Source: Hemibagrus wyckioides (lineage: Eukaryota > Chordata > Actinopteri > Siluriformes > Bagridae). From it: a stretch of 64,000 nt of DNA. The translations under genes and the position numbers were made by a program. The notes below the pieces were generated by a model. The model searched no databases. It was not told the DNA's origin and saw only the letters and a list, made by a program, of their open reading frames with translations. Location of the stretch: NCBI RefSeq assembly GCF_019097595.1, contig NC_080715.1, positions 26,921,855-26,985,854 on the forward strand, given 5' to 3'. Below, one piece after another: positions 1-57,842 of the stretch (positions are counted from its first letter, which is position 1; every line of letters begins with the position of its first letter).

Positions 1-1289
1 TGGCTAAATCAAACACAATGTTCTAATAGATTAAATGTTAAAACTGTGTTCAGAGTCAATAAGCCAGTAATTTACAGTAATTACCTTTTATATCATATTA
101 TATTGCTCCACTGATTGAAAAGGACGTCTTTATTGAGACCTTCTCATGTGTCCGTCTTTAGCAGAGAAATTAAAGTCATTTAGATAGATTAAGTAGAACA
201 AATGCCTTTAAACTTTATTATAAACCAGTTCTGACTCAACAGGTTTCCTAATCATTTCTTAATGAATTGAGAAGGTTCATTGGAAGAGGTCTGACATGCG
301 TTTAGCAACAGAACATGTAAATGAACTACATTAAAAACAACTCAATACAAGCTATCAATATTAATCCAACACACTGCGGACGTGAGACAACCAAGACTTT
401 TTAATTATGCTACTCAATATACCCATGCAGTTATTCAATTACATAAAGAGGAGACTCTCGGAAAGAAGCACAGCCTAAATGAGGACAGAGATAAATAAAA
501 GACGTTTAGGCGCCAGTGAGCCGTTCGTGTGTTTTTAGGAAGACGATGCCAACTTCCAAACACTTCAGAACAGCTCAAGCAGAACCATGTTTGGGTGAAG
601 ACATTTCTCCTCTCTTAACTCCATAGCTCCATAATACTCTGTGTAATGTTCACATCCCTTAACATGTTTCTGCTAGACACCTCATAGTGCCGTTTACTTA
701 GTGGCTAGGTACAGAAACCAATTTCCAGTAAGATAAGACTATAAATAGATTCTTTTCACTTCCCGTACACAATGAAGCGTGTGGAAGTTTTATTTGAATG
801 TAATCTTGTAAGACCCTTCGACACTTCAGTCCTAGTTTCCTTCAACTCATCCTACACTTTTTTATATTTAGTCAGAGTCTTGGTTAAATCTACAGTTATA
901 CTGGTGAGATTTCAAAAATAAATAAATAAATAAATCATGTAACCTGCAAGTTTACACTAAAATATAGAAGCACGCATACAAGGAATTCGACTGGTGCGTT
1001 ATATAAATATATATAGTATTGTACCTAGAAGATATTACACTTCCAGGAGAGTCAGTGATGTTTATTCTATTAAACCTGACACCAATACAGCAGCGGAGAA
1101 ATAGGAGGTGAGACAATCTGGAATGATTTGTGCAGGTGCAAGTATTCAGAAACTTCCTGCCCCTTCTACATCATATCCCATGCTCTTGTTCAAGCGAGTT
1201 CAATCAGGTTCAGTCAAATGAAATGAAATCAGTGTATATTCAACTGGTCTATTTATAAGGACGCACTTAAAAAATCGGTTTTAAACTGC
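1..1289. other. Downstream flank, no feature seen
   Basis: AT-rich unique-looking sequence with no credible ORF, RNA gene or long repeat. A short TAAA run near 918-935 is the only simple repeat. Confidence 0.6.
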
Positions 1290-2040
1290 GATTTTTCACA
1301 TCAACCAATCACTGACTGTCATTTTTCACCTCAACCAATCACTGACTGCCATTTTTTGCATCAACCAATCACTGATCACCATTTTTCACCTCAACCAATC
1401 ACTGACTGCCATTTTTTTGCATCAACCAATCACTGATCACCATTTTTCACCTCAACCAATCACTGATCACCATTTTTTGCCTCAACCAATCACTAGGTGC
1501 GTTTACATGGACACTTGTAATCCGATCGTAACAGGACTAGAAGCACAATCAGATTAAAAAAGTGTCATATAAACACGTCAATCGGATGGAATTTGCCACA
1601 TCCGATTAAAATTTTAATCGGATGGTAAGGGGTGGTTTAAACCATTTTTAGTCTGATCGAGAGGACATGTAAACACTTAATCGGATGGAATATATTCCTG
1701 GAAAGTTCTGCGCATGTGCAATGACGTATGATGTACGGACATTGATACGAATGACGTACGGATGTTTTCGTGGATTGTGCGCATGTCAAAAGATCTAATC
1801 TGATTCTAATCATGTGTCATGTGAACGCGCATAAGAATCTGATTACTTTATACCGCGTTCATGTAAACGCTGCGATCAGATTCGTCAATCTGATTGAATT
1901 CAGTCCGATCTGATTAAAAAGTGTCCATTTAAACGCACCTACTGACTGCCATTTTTTGGCATCAACCAATCACTGATCACCATTTTTCACCTCAACCAAT
2001 CACTGACTGCCATTTTTTGCATCAACCAATCACTGATTAA
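1290..2040. repeat. 30-bp CCAAT minisatellite, split by a MITE
   Basis: Repeats of a 30-bp unit built on TCAACCAATCACTGAYYRCC and ATTTTTCACC; for example TCAACCAATC recurs at 1301, 1331 and 1361. The array is interrupted from 1495 to 1940 and resumes at 1941. Its core is shared with the array at 56470-56925. Confidence 0.85.
1495..1940. mobile_element. MITE of 446 bp with terminal inverted repeats, 3-bp target duplication ACT
   Basis: Starts AGGTGCGTTTACATGGACAC and ends with its near-perfect inverse (GTGTCCATTTAAACGCACCT). It is flanked on both sides by ACT, matching the uninterrupted array sequence CACTGACTGCC. The body contains many ATCGGATT-like motifs in both orientations and no ORF. 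A 3-bp duplication is typical of PIF/Harbinger, but superfamily is not certain. Confidence 0.8.
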
Positions 2041-2420
2041 AAGTTTGTCCCATATTTCTTTGTTCTTCTTTAATACAAGCTACATTTCCACCTGTAACCT
2101 TTCCTTCGTGTCTATTATCCAAATTCTTCACTACTGCTGTTTCTTTTTCTCTGAGTTCTGAGATGTTTTTTTTTGTTACCACAAAAATTGTTAGTTTGTG
2201 GTAACGTAACCATTTCTCCTTTCTCTAAGAAATAAGATATAATCTATTCATTTGTATTCTCAAAACACTCTATTTCATTCTGTTTTCTCCTGGGTGTCTT
2301 CAGAAAATCTTCTCTCTTCGTGAAACCTTTTGATATGCAAATAATTAACGAATATGCAAATGACATCATCTGGTGTCTAAGCATGGACTAGTTTGTTTGG
2401 CTTGAAGAACTTGCAGCATT
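2041..2420. repeat. Dispersed repeat tail with paired ATGCAAAT motifs, copy 1
   Basis: Follows the CCAAT minisatellite. It contains TATGCAAATAATTAACGAA then TATGCAAATGACATCATCTGG-type sequence (2333-2382). Its order and motifs recur at 56930-57200, also directly after a CCAAT minisatellite, so this looks like one dispersed composite element. Family unknown. Confidence 0.6.
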
Positions 2421-3190
2421 TTCTATGGTGAGAATAGTTCACAACTGTTTGTGTGTGTGTGTTTGTGTGTTGATGGTTAAAGCCATCAGCAACTCCAGCT
2501 CGAACACAGGAGACCAGGAAATGCCCGTCTGTTGAACTAATGAACTGAAACACAGCACAGTGGCTTCAGCATCCATGCAGCTTCAGATCGCTGCAGTACA
2601 AGTCCATACTTCACACACAAAACACACCTTTGCATATATCCGTGCATGCATGTGTGCGCTTGTGTTTAGAACACCAAGCTCAGGAAAAAGCAACAGAAAC
2701 AGATGGTGAAAAGCGAGAGAGAGAAAGACCGAGAGAAAACAAGCATGTGTAGAGTTAAAGCTGGAGCCTCTCCTGGACCTGCAAGTGCAAACCTGGCAAG
2801 AAAGGTGTGTGAGGGATCCGTAGCACACATGAGCGAGGTCCAAGACAACCGAACAAGCCTATCCAACAGGAGCTGCTCTCTATACATTATTAATCATCCA
2901 ATTAAGCTCTTGACCCAGGCACCCTTTCAGTAAGCTTGCAGGCTGGACGTTTCCTTGTTTCCATCATGGTAGAATGAAAGATTCATCTTCTACTCATTTA
3001 CTGTTTACTTAGGACAGAGCATGCAGGGTGTACCTTTAATTAGCTTTTAGAGTAGTGATGGTTACAGGTTAATCATGTACTTGTAGACATGATTCCCAGG
3101 GAAAATATACATAATTATGGTGCAAAATGATGGATTCCTATGATGGCACCACCCAAGTGACAGTGCAAATTGTGTCTCCGAGTTATTCAC

Positions 3191-3235
<45 letters not shown>

Positions 3236-3260
3236 CATCATCATCATCATCATCATCATC
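3191..3260. repeat. AAT then ATC trinucleotide microsatellite
   Basis: About 14 AAT units followed by about nine ATC units. The rest of 2421-4190 holds short GT tracts (3340-3359), a GT tract (3838-3865) and a GA tract (3909-3941), with no supported gene. Confidence 0.95.
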
Positions 3261-3838
3261 GGTTTAAACCTAATACCTAGTGAACATGCATTGTGATTTT
3301 GTGCTTTATACCTGATAAATGCTAAGAGACTTCATATCAGTGTGTGTGTGTGTGTGTGTAGTATTGAGTTCAACTCACCCAGTATAACACAAACAGCTGC
3401 ATGTCTCTTGGCCGGTAAAACGCCGCTGATTCCCATCATGAAGCGATATTTTCACACCGATGACAAGTTTGTCTAGTCTTCTTCTCCACTCTACTTGATG
3501 TTTAAGCTCTTAACAGTCATATATATAAAAAATGTTTAGGAAGATAAATAAGAGGATTGATGAGCTGTAGACTTTTTCCACAAGAAAACACTGCGAGACT
3601 CGCAGTTGTGAAGAACAGCGACCGTTCTTCGCGCGTGCGAGATCGACAGAGCGCGAGACCAAAACGAATCACATTCTGACCCTAAGTGGTTCTGTTCACA
3701 ACGAACCAGACTAAATGGTTTAAAAAAAAGAAATGGAAAAAAGAAAAAAAACAAAACAAACACAAAGCGCTCGATATCCAGAATCGCCGGGGTTAACGAA
3801 GGAGAGCGCTGACCGCAAGCACTCACCGAAGCGCGAGC

Positions 3839-3869
<31 letters not shown>

Positions 3870-3901
3870 CGCGTGCGGGTGTGGGGAGGGAGGGAGGGGG
3901 A

Positions 3902-3945
<44 letters not shown>

Positions 3946-4190
3946 GCACAATAGATACAGCTGTAAGACACACACCACAGTGGAATTATTAATGCAGCTA
4001 ATTAAGACAAAACCTACCGATAAATCTAACACTGGACTTAACCTCATTAACCACAAAAAAAAATATTATTGGGACAAATCATGTCAGATAATCCTCATTT
4101 TGTCCCCATAAAGATATAAAAACGCAACACACTCAGCTCTACGTGACCTTTTCACTGAGGAATTATGTGCATTGATCATTGTTTTGGCTC

Positions 4191-4274
<84 letters not shown>
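4191..4274. repeat. (CTAT)n microsatellite, about 21 units
   Basis: Uninterrupted tetranucleotide tract. Confidence 0.97.
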
Positions 4275-4376
4275 ATTATAATTGTTGTCATTTCATTGCT
4301 TTAACCGCTCTAACAGCCATGCCAGTAAAGTTTACTGAATTGTGTAGAATTGAAAGAAAGAATTCTAAACTCACTC

Positions 4377-4380
<4 letters not shown>

Positions 4381-4416
<36 letters not shown>
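4381..4416. repeat. Poly-A tract
   Basis: Homopolymer of about 36 A. It may be a retroposition tail or slippage; I see no retrogene upstream. Confidence 0.9.
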
Positions 4417-4420
<4 letters not shown>

Positions 4421-4544
4421 TGTGTTCCAGTCAATGCGGAGATGCATTTACATAACCCCAAAAAAGTGTTTTTACATATGCAAATGAGGGCTTTTTTCAT
4501 ATGCAAAAGTCTTTTCTTCTTCCTACTGCATTTATTACTTAACA

Positions 4545-4860
4545 TAGACTGTATGGCCAAAAGTTTGCAGACACCTGACCATCACAATATGTGCTGATGA
4601 ACATCTCATTCCTCATTTATTCTCCATTCGCTTTTCAGCCACAGGAGCATTAGATGAGGAGGTCTGGTGTACAGTCGGTGTTCCAATTCATCCTAAAGGT
4701 GTTCAGTGGGGTTGAGTCAGAGTCAAGGCTCTGTGCAGGACACTCCAGTTCTTCCACTTTCTCCAACCTTCACCTCCACACCATGTCTTCATGGAGCTGC
4801 TTTGTCTACAGGAGCAAGGTATTGCCACACTAGAAACCAGAGCCCAGGAGTAGGTCTTAT
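4545..4860. mobile_element. Degenerate Tc1-like element fragment (TATGGCCAAAAGTTTG type)
   Basis: Begins with TATGGCCAAAAGTTTGCAGA, a terminal motif common in teleost Tc1-like copies. It then contains antisense remnants of a transposase C-terminal part (CCACACCATGTCTTCATGGA). Related to the copy at 59552-59900. No intact ORF. Confidence 0.6.
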
Positions 4861-5137
4861 CTTAAGGTCTTCATAGGTGCAATCTTAGTATATGCTTCTA
4901 CTGCGCAATCAATCAATTAATCTGAAGTACATAACATTTCTCTAATGCTGACAAATATCCTTGACCATTGATGATCTATATCACCCTAATGAGGGTCTTA
5001 ATTATGTACAATGTGGATGATAAAAAAGGTAAATATGGTTAAATCTACAACTCTTTCATATCTGCACTGCTACATTTAATTTAACTTATTGTATTCTATA
5101 TTTAAGGGTTTTCATCTTAGTTTTATGTGTGTGTGTC

Positions 5138-7424
5138 AGTAAGTCAGTCCACAAGTCATTCAGTCAGTCCATAAGTCAGTCAGTCAGTATGTCATTCAGT
5201 AAGTCAGTTCATAAGTCAGTCAGTAAGTCAGTCCATAAGTCATTCAGTAAGTCAGTCCATAAGTCAGTCAATAAGTCAGTCAGTCAGTATGTCATTCAGT
5301 AAGTCAGTCCATAAGTCAGTCCACAAGTCAGTCAGTAAGTCAGTCAGTAAGTCAGTCCATAAGTCAGTCCGTAAGTCAGTCCGTAAGTCAGTCAGTAAGT
5401 CATTCAGTAAGTCAGTCCATAAGTCAATCAGTAAGTCAGTCAGTAAGTCAGTCCATAAGTCAGTCAAGTCAGTATGTCATTCAGTAAGTCAGTCCATAAA
5501 TCAGTCCATAAGTCAATCAGTAAGTCAGTCCATAAGTCAGTCAGTAAGTCATTCAGTAAGTCAGTCCATAAGTCAGTCAATCAGTAAGTCCATAAGTCAT
5601 TCAGTAAATCAGTCCATAAGTCAGTCAGTAAGTCAGTCCATAAGTCAGTCAGTAAGTCAGTCAGTAAGTCATTCAGTAAGTCAGTCCATAAGTCAGTCGG
5701 TAAGTCATTCAGTAAGTCAGTCAGTCAGTAAGTCATTCAGTAAGTAAGTCCATAAGTCAGTCAGTAAGTCAGTCCATAAGTCAGTCAGTAAATCATTCAG
5801 TAAGTCAGTCCATAAGTCAGTCAGTAAGTCAGTCCATAAGTCAGTCAGTAAGTCATTCAGTAAGTCAGTCCATAAGTCAGTCAGTAAGTCATTCAGTGTC
5901 AGTCCATAAGTCAGTCAATCAGTAAGTCCATAAGTCATTCAGTAAATCAGTCCATAAGTCAGTCCACAAGTCAGTCCATAAGTCAGTCCACAAGTCAGTC
6001 CGTAAGTCAGTCAATCAGTAAGTCAGTCCATAAGTCAGTCGGTAAGTCATTCAGTAAGTCAGTCAGTCAGTAAGTCGTTCAGTAAGTCAGTCCATAAGTC
6101 AGTCAGTAAGTCAGTCCATAAGTCAGTCAGTAAGTCAGTCCATAAGTCAGTCAGTAAATCATTCAGTAAGTCAGTCCATAAGTCAGTCCATAAGTCAGTC
6201 CATAAGTCAGTCCATAAGTCAGTCCATAAGTCAGTCAGTAAATCATTCAGTAAGTCAGTCCATAAGTCAGTCAGTAAGTCAGTCCATAAGTCAGTCAGAA
6301 AGTCAGTCCATAAGTCAGTCAGTAAGTCAGTCCATAAGTCAGTCAGTAAATCATTCAGTAAGTCAGTCCATAAGTCAGTCAGTAAATCATTCAGTAAGTC
6401 AGTCCATAAGTCAGTCCGTAAGTCAATCAGTAAGTCAGTCCATAAGTCAGTCGGTAAGTCATTCAGTAAGTCACTCTATAAGTCAGTCAGTAAGTCAGTC
6501 CATAAGTCATTCAGTAAGTCAGTCCATAAGTCATTCAGTAAGTCAGTCCATAAGTCAGTCGGTAAGTCAGTCCATAAGTCAGTCGGTAAGTCATTCAGTA
6601 AGTCAGTCAGAGTCATTCAGTAAGTCAGTCCATAAGTCAGTCCATAAGTCATTCAGTAAATCAGTCCATAAGTCAGTCCACAAGTCAGTCCGTAAGTCAG
6701 TCAATCAGTAAGTCAGTCCATAAGTCAGTCGGTAAGTCATTCAGTAAGTCAGTCAGAGTCATTCAGTAAGTCAGTCCATAAGTCAGTCCATAAGTCAGTC
6801 AGTAAGTCAGTCCATAAGTCAGTCAGTAAATCATTCAGTAAGTCAGTCCATAAGTCAGTCAGTAAGTCAGTCCATAAGTCAGTAAGTCAGTCCATAAATC
6901 ATTCAGTAAGTCAGTCCATAAGTCAGTCAGTAAGTCAGTCCATAAGTCAGTCATTCAGTAAGTCAGTCCATAAGTCAGTCAGTAAGTCATTCCATAAGTC
7001 ATTCATTAAGACAGTCCATAAGTCAGTCCATAAGTCAGTCAGTAAGTCAGTCCATAAGTCAGTCAGTAAATCATTCAGTAAGTCAGTCCATAAGTCAGTC
7101 CATAAGTCAGTCCATAAGTCAGTCAGTAAATCATTCAGTAAGTCAGTCCATAAGTCAGTCAGAAAGTCAGTCCATAAGTCAGTCCATAAGTCAGTCAGTA
7201 AATCATTCAGTAAGTCAGTCCATAAGTCAGTCAGTAAGTCAGTCCATAAGTCAGTCATTCAGTAAGTCAGTCCATAAGTCAGTCAGTAAGTCATTCCATA
7301 AGTCATTCATTAAGACAGTCCATAAGTCAGTCAGTAAGTCATTCATTAAGACAGTCCATAAGTCAGTCAGTAAGTCATTCCATAAATCATTCAGTAAGTC
7401 TGTCCATAAGTCAGTCAGTAAGTT
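5138..7424. repeat. 2.3 kb AGTC-based satellite, 12-bp unit
   Basis: Continuous array of AGTCAGTCCATA and AGTCAGTCAGTA 12-mers, with AGTCATTCAGTA, AGTCAATCAGTA and AGTCCGTA variants, all derived from a 4-bp AGTC core. Long open frames on both strands (SVHKSVSKS, DLWTDLLTDL) follow from the 12-bp period and are not genes. Confidence 0.97.
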
Positions 7425-7559
7425 TGTTTGTAATATATACATAATTCTTTTTGCCCAAACCTAAAATAAACAATTAATAAATAACATTAAAACACAATAT
7501 ACTAATATTATTCAGGCATTCATTTCCTCTTATCCAAACTGTAAAATGTTGAACGCTGT

Positions 7560-7775
7560 GTACAAATCAATCCTCTGTAGCATGTTTACAGCCACAGAAC
7601 ACAACAGAAGATGGTTGCTAGACTTCTCCTCTGTACCAAGAAAAGCTGGATCATATCACCTCAGGTTTAGCCTCCCACCACTGACTCTCTGTCCGTTACA
7701 GGATCCATATTTTATTTGTTTTTAAACCTCTTCATGGATTTGCACCCTCCTACATCATTGATTTTCTCAGGGAGT
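7560..7775 (+). mobile_element. Non-LTR retrotransposon remnant (end of reverse transcriptase ORF)
   Basis: With one stop, the plus strand near 7665-7770 reads LSVRYRIHILFVFKPLHGFA and PSYIIDFL. This matches the common fish LINE signature LPVxxRIxxKxxLLxxKxLHGLAPxYIxDLL. Broken and partial. Confidence 0.55.
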
Positions 7776-8482
7776 GTATGTTTTGGATTGTTGTCTGGTT
7801 ACCGGGTAAACTCACAATTCATTTTTTTTCTCTTTCTTTTTGATGGATATGTTTTTGGATGCAGGGAAATTGATTAAAGCTACTTAAAATCTCCACTATT
7901 CAAATTATTATTCTTTAGCCTAAATGTCTTTTTTTAACCAGGGATCCCTTTAACAATATTTAAAACCACATCCAATTATTAGAAAAGTCAGTGTATAAGA
8001 ACTAGTAGTGAGGCCTGTGTCACCCCCTGCTGGGAGCTAAGGTCTCTCTCTCTCTCTCTCTGCTACCTTTTACATTTTGCATCATTCCACTAGGAAGGAA
8101 GTAAAAAAAAAAGCATAATTATTTGATTATGTTTATTAGTCCAGTCCTGTACACCGGTCCTGAGTATTGCACTGATAAAGATATTGCTATGTGTCTACAG
8201 ATAACTTTCTGAAGCATTCTTACAGTACATCACTACATTGTCTATGATATCATGATGTTTGGTAACCATAGTAACACTTGCAATCCATGGTATTAGTTTC
8301 AAAAGCTTGAAACTGTAATTCTCTGCCTCTCTGTTTATTTGTATGCTGTATAATAATGACCTTTAAAAAAAACACCATAAAACAAATGGTACTGTACATC
8401 TAGTTAAGCTGGTTATTTATATTTACATGCACGATTTATTCTTTTAACATAACAGGACACAAACAGAATTCTAACATCAACC

Positions 8483-8700
8483 TACACTGTATTGCCAAAA
8501 GTTTTGGGACACCCCTCCAAATAATTGAATTCAGGTGTTGTTTTTCAGGGGCCCCTTAGTTCCAGTGAAAGGAACTCTTAATGCTTCAGCATACCAAGAC
8601 ATTTTGGACAATTTCATGCTCCCAGTTTTTTGGGAACAGTTTAGGGATGACCCCTTCCTGTTCCAACATGACTGCACACCAGTGCACGAAGCTTAGGACA
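8483..8700 (+). mobile_element. Tc1-like fragment, family with TIR CACTATATTGCCAAAAG
   Basis: Starts TACACTGTATTGCCAAAAG and runs into the transposase region corresponding to FQHDCTPVH, then stops abruptly. Homologous to copies at 27770 and 55307. Confidence 0.75.
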
Positions 8701-10402
8701 CCAGAGACATGGACACTCACATGGACAAGAGCAGAACTGAGATCGCATACGATATCCTGAGCTCAAGATTGAACCAGAGTTGGCAGACATGTGGCAGCAG
8801 CATGATGCATAAAATCATGCAGATACAGCTGAAGAGCTTCAAGACAAGCATCAGAATGAGGGAAATGTGAGTCTGTAGCATAGTTGAAACTGATGGGATG
8901 TTCACACACATCAGCCTCTGAGGTTTAAAGAGAATGAAGTAAGAGGATCTGCAGGCTGAAATATCATGATGAGGAGATCAGAGGCGAATGAGCAGACTGG
9001 TCTGAGCTGACTGGAGGTAACTCAAATAACCACGGTGAGCAGAAAAGCATCTCATCAAGATCAGAAGAACAAGACTCTGTGGCCATCATGGGTACAAACC
9101 TGGACAGTTGAAGACTGGAAAAAGACCAGGAGATATTTTTTAAGCTTCAACTGTCCAGTTTGGGGAACATGAAGTACCAGTAGTATCATATGTACCATGA
9201 ACATTCACAGAAAATCCTGGAGGACCATAGTCATATATCCTAAGGGTCCCAGCATACATTTCATCTTGCTCAGATTTTCTTCTCATAATCTCTGATTATC
9301 TGAAGATTTCTCTCTTCTAACTCTGAGCTTCAGTCTTCGCTTCTAATCTTGACATACAGTGTTTTCATTACTTAGCTGTCGGTTCTGTTTCTCCTTGTCA
9401 TTTCTTGTGTTTTTGTCCACCGCTCCTTCACACACTCCTCTAATATCTGCTGCTTTGCTAATGTTCTAGTGTCTCCCCCCAGTCATCTTCACTTTCTATG
9501 TTGATTCCTCAGGAAGAACATTTAACTCCCTGCCCTGATACCCCTCCCATCCCATCCTTAATAATCCTCATCTCACAATGTATGTGTTCATTTTTCTGAA
9601 GCTTTCACCTTTATATTTCGCTCCTGTACGGTTGATGCTCCCGAGTGCTGGGGTTGTAAATTCTCCTCTGATACCTCTGGCTCAGGTTTCAGTACTTTGA
9701 GCATTGTGTGCCAAAATTTTATATTAAATATTTATAACCCTTGTCTGCACTTTGTGAGATATTGTACCTGTGTTCACAGTGTAAAAGTGATGACACTCAT
9801 TATATGACATTGGCTCATTATAGACGTCTCCCACTGGGGTGACTAGGGTATATCTGCGGAGGACGAGGACTGTCTTCCTGATCCCTACTGATGTCTTTTC
9901 TCACTAACACTTCCCCATTGGCATTTTGGATAGGTTCTTGAATATGCTGCATCCCTAACCTTGATAAAATGATTAGAGAAGATAAATGAATGAATAAATG
10001 ATGAATTTGATCATTCTGAGCCGCTGACCTTCGCAGAAATGCAATAAACGAGTCTAATGTCCTAAATAAAAGGGCATATTTCCCCCAAAAAGTTCATTAA
10101 ATCATTTCTAATCCACTGGATCAGAGATCAAGAGTTAAAGATCATTCACATGACAAGATAATGTCAACAGGTATTGACCCGGGCTCAGGACTGAAACTGG
10201 AACCCTAAGAGCTCAGGTGTCTTCAGTTCTGTGAAGAAAATGAGCAGTTATACTGTTAAAATACATTTTTACTTGGAAAACAAGCTAAATCATACAAAAT
10301 GTCAAAAGGTGCTCTAAGGTTCTTCAGTGTAAATACATGATATACATCAGTACAGTGATCTCTACAGAAGGTCGGTAATATACCTACAGCATGAAACTAT
10401 AG

Positions 10403-10437
<35 letters not shown>

Positions 10438-11551
10438 AAGAATAAATTAAAACCAGACTGCTAGAGAAGCCAGCACAGTTGTGATGATTCATCACACAGA
10501 TGAGCTGGTGGACATGGAAGCAATTCACATTAATGCAAATGATGCAGTCTTAGAGCATCCAGGTCAAAACTAATTTCAGTACAGAACTTCAGCATCTAGT
10601 CACATTTTTCCAGCTAGTGTTCCAGGTGCAGACAGGAAGGTATGAGTGAGCTACCAGACAACATGAGAAAGTGACAACAGCAGACGTAACACTTCCTGTA
10701 TTTTAGCCACGTCAAATACTAGCTAGCTAGCCTATCCGCACTGCCACCTAAACGTTAGATAAGGGTTCGGCTTTGAACGGACGTCGTCTGAACGCTCGCG
10801 GTGTCGTGACTAAAACCGTGACACACAACTTCTACTAAAGATCCAGTACATCATAAAGCAATTCCAAGGATTATAAAAGAAAAAAAAACATTATATATAT
10901 ATATATATATATATATATGATTTATACTGCTGTCAGCTATAAATGTAACCCCTGTAATATCCACTGTTAAAATAAGGCAACTACAAAGATAAAAACAGCA
11001 TTGAGAGTGGGTTGAAAAAAAAAAATTTATAATAATAAAATTGGCTCAATCGCTCAACAGACTAATCATAATAATAATCCCGTTTGTAATACAGTTTTTA
11101 AAAGCTTATAGTGAATACTGAAGACTAAAAATATCTAAAAGGAAGTCTGTGATAAAAGGTAAAATCGACTAGGCTGAAAAGTTTCCAGTGTTGGGAACTC
11201 TGTAGTGGTTGATGGAGCTGGTTTGCTCTTTCACAGTCATGATGTACGAGAACAGCAGAGGGCAGAGCGGCACCACAACCTGGTACAAACAACCTGCGGC
11301 CTCCAAACATCCTTCGTTATTATTACATCACAAAAATGCAGTGCAGTGCGGAGGCGGGGCTTAGCGAAGCAGATCCTCCCCGACGTCACGTCTATGAATT
11401 CTGCACACGCTTTTTCAAGTCTCTGTGCTGGAATGTCTACAAGCAGTGTTACACTGGAATGTCGAGGGGGGGGTTACATTTTTTTTTTTAAAATTAAAAG
11501 GAGGGTAGGTGTAAAGTTTTCAGGAAGTTCATGCTGCTGGACGTGAGGCAG
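8701..11551. other. epb41l5 3' flank and probable 3' UTR
   Basis: No coding region is supported. The part nearest 11551 must include the epb41l5 3' UTR. There is a GA tract at 10402-10432 and a TA tract near 10894-10918. A poly-A signal could not be placed with confidence. Confidence 0.5.
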
Positions 11552-56193
<44,642 letters not shown>

Positions 56194-56469
56194 GACTGTG
56201 CGCTTATGTAGTCTGACCTGTAAGAGATGATAAAAGAATGTGAATTAACCCCACATTCATATAATGGAATAATGGCTTCTACTACGAGAAGGCATTGTTT
56301 TTATTTTTAAGTATTCATAACTACACAAAATGACATTCTGGATTTAAGAATAAAAAAACAACACACGAAAAAACAAAAATTACTCAAAAATTCTAATTCC
56401 ATTTAGTTTTGTTTCACACTCAGTAACAGATAAGATACAGTGACAGCCAATTTGTTAGCACTGAGGTCA

Positions 56470-56925
56470 CAACAACCAATCAATGATCACCATTGCTTCC
56501 TTAAAGACCAATCATTGATCCCCACAGTTTTTCAGCAACCAGATCACAGATCCCCACAGTTTCTCAGCACCCAGTCACAGATCACCATTGCTTCCTGAAA
56601 GACCAATCACTGATCCCCACAGTTTCTCAGCAACCAATCATTGATCCACACAGTTTCTCAGCAACCAATCACAGATGCCCACAGTTTCTCAGGAACCAAT
56701 CACAGATCCCCACAGTCTCTCAGCAACCAATCACTGATCCCTACAGTTTCTCATCAACCAATCACAGATACACACAGCTTCTCAGCAACCAAAGGTCACC
56801 ATTGCTTCCTTAAAGACCAATCACTGATCCCCACAGTTTCTCAGCAACCAATCACTGATCCCCACAGTTTCTCAGCAACCAATCACTGATCCCCACAGTT
56901 TCTCAGCAACCAATCACAGATCACA
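56470..56925. repeat. 31-bp CCAAT minisatellite in intron 1
   Basis: Unit ACCAATCACTGATCCCCACA then GTTTCTCAGCA, period 31 (TCACTGATCC at 56821 and 56852). The core CAACCAATCACTGATC is shared with the array at 1290-2040. Confidence 0.9.
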
Positions 56926-56929
56926 TCCT

Positions 56930-57200
56930 CCATGTTTATTTCCTTACTACACATCACCACTACACCTTTTTTCTGCATCCATGACAGAAGTTATAGCATT
57001 TTCCAAACAAATAAATAGATATCTAGTGGTGTCTGCGGTGCCCTCTACCTTTAGTAAGAAATAACAATCTATTCAATTATAATCTGAGAAACTTTTTCAT
57101 TCCATTTCTACAAAATAATAATAATAATAATAATAATAATATGCAAATAACAACGAGGACGTAATGAATATGCAAATTAGTTTGTGACGTCATCCGGAAA
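56930..57200. repeat. Dispersed repeat tail with ATGCAAAT pair and CRE, copy 2
   Basis: Resembles 2041-2420 in order: GTAAGAAATAACAATCTATTC, then ATGCAAAT, ATGCAAAT and TGACGTCATCCGG (57184-57196). An AAT microsatellite (57113-57140) is inserted. It lies 650-900 bp inside the transcribed region of epb41l5. Confidence 0.6.
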
Positions 57201-57251
57201 CTTCGAGTTCATTTTTAAGTGGGCTAAAGACTTTCTCCTGAAAAGAGCTGG

Positions 57252-57253
<2 letters not shown>

Positions 57254-57300
<47 letters not shown>
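57254..57300. repeat. (GT)n microsatellite, intron 1
   Basis: About 23 GT units without interruption. Confidence 0.97.
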
Positions 57301-57303
<3 letters not shown>

Positions 57304-57842
57304 ATTCTGTGTTATGTACCTGAAAACTGTCTCTATGTAAAAGATCTCAGGGTTTCAATTTTCATTTTTTAATTCATTTTAAAAGCCTGGGCTTCTTTTC
57401 GCCTCAGACAGTTATTATGGATCAGAACCTGTGCAAGACAAGTTTGCATTACACCTGCCACCCACACTGCGTCTTCTGAACAAATACACAAATAACAAAC
57501 ATTTAATTTACTATTTAAAAAATGTGTTTCTTATAGTCCATTACCTATCGGTATACTGAGTCTACTCGGACAATATAAAGCGCTCGACCTGCTTAAATAC
57601 AAAGCGCGTTATTCTTTTCCCATCCGTTCTATGACAGACCCGCCGCCTGCGCGATGATTGGCTAACTATTCACCCACACACCGCTCCAACCAATCCTAGC
57701 ACAGAATTACAGACCCTCTAGCCAGTCACAGAAGAGGAGGCGGGAGTTTTTTTCGGAGTACGGGTGGGGAGAAATATCGCCATAGCAGCCCGAAGCGAAT
57801 CCACTTGTTGATCCATCGATACGGAGACAAAGCGGTACTCAC

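Noticed and set aside
5276..7442. Frames encoding SVHKSVSKS and DLWTDLLTDL on the two strands
   Set aside because: The 12-bp satellite period is a multiple of three and lacks stops; no flanking gene structure.
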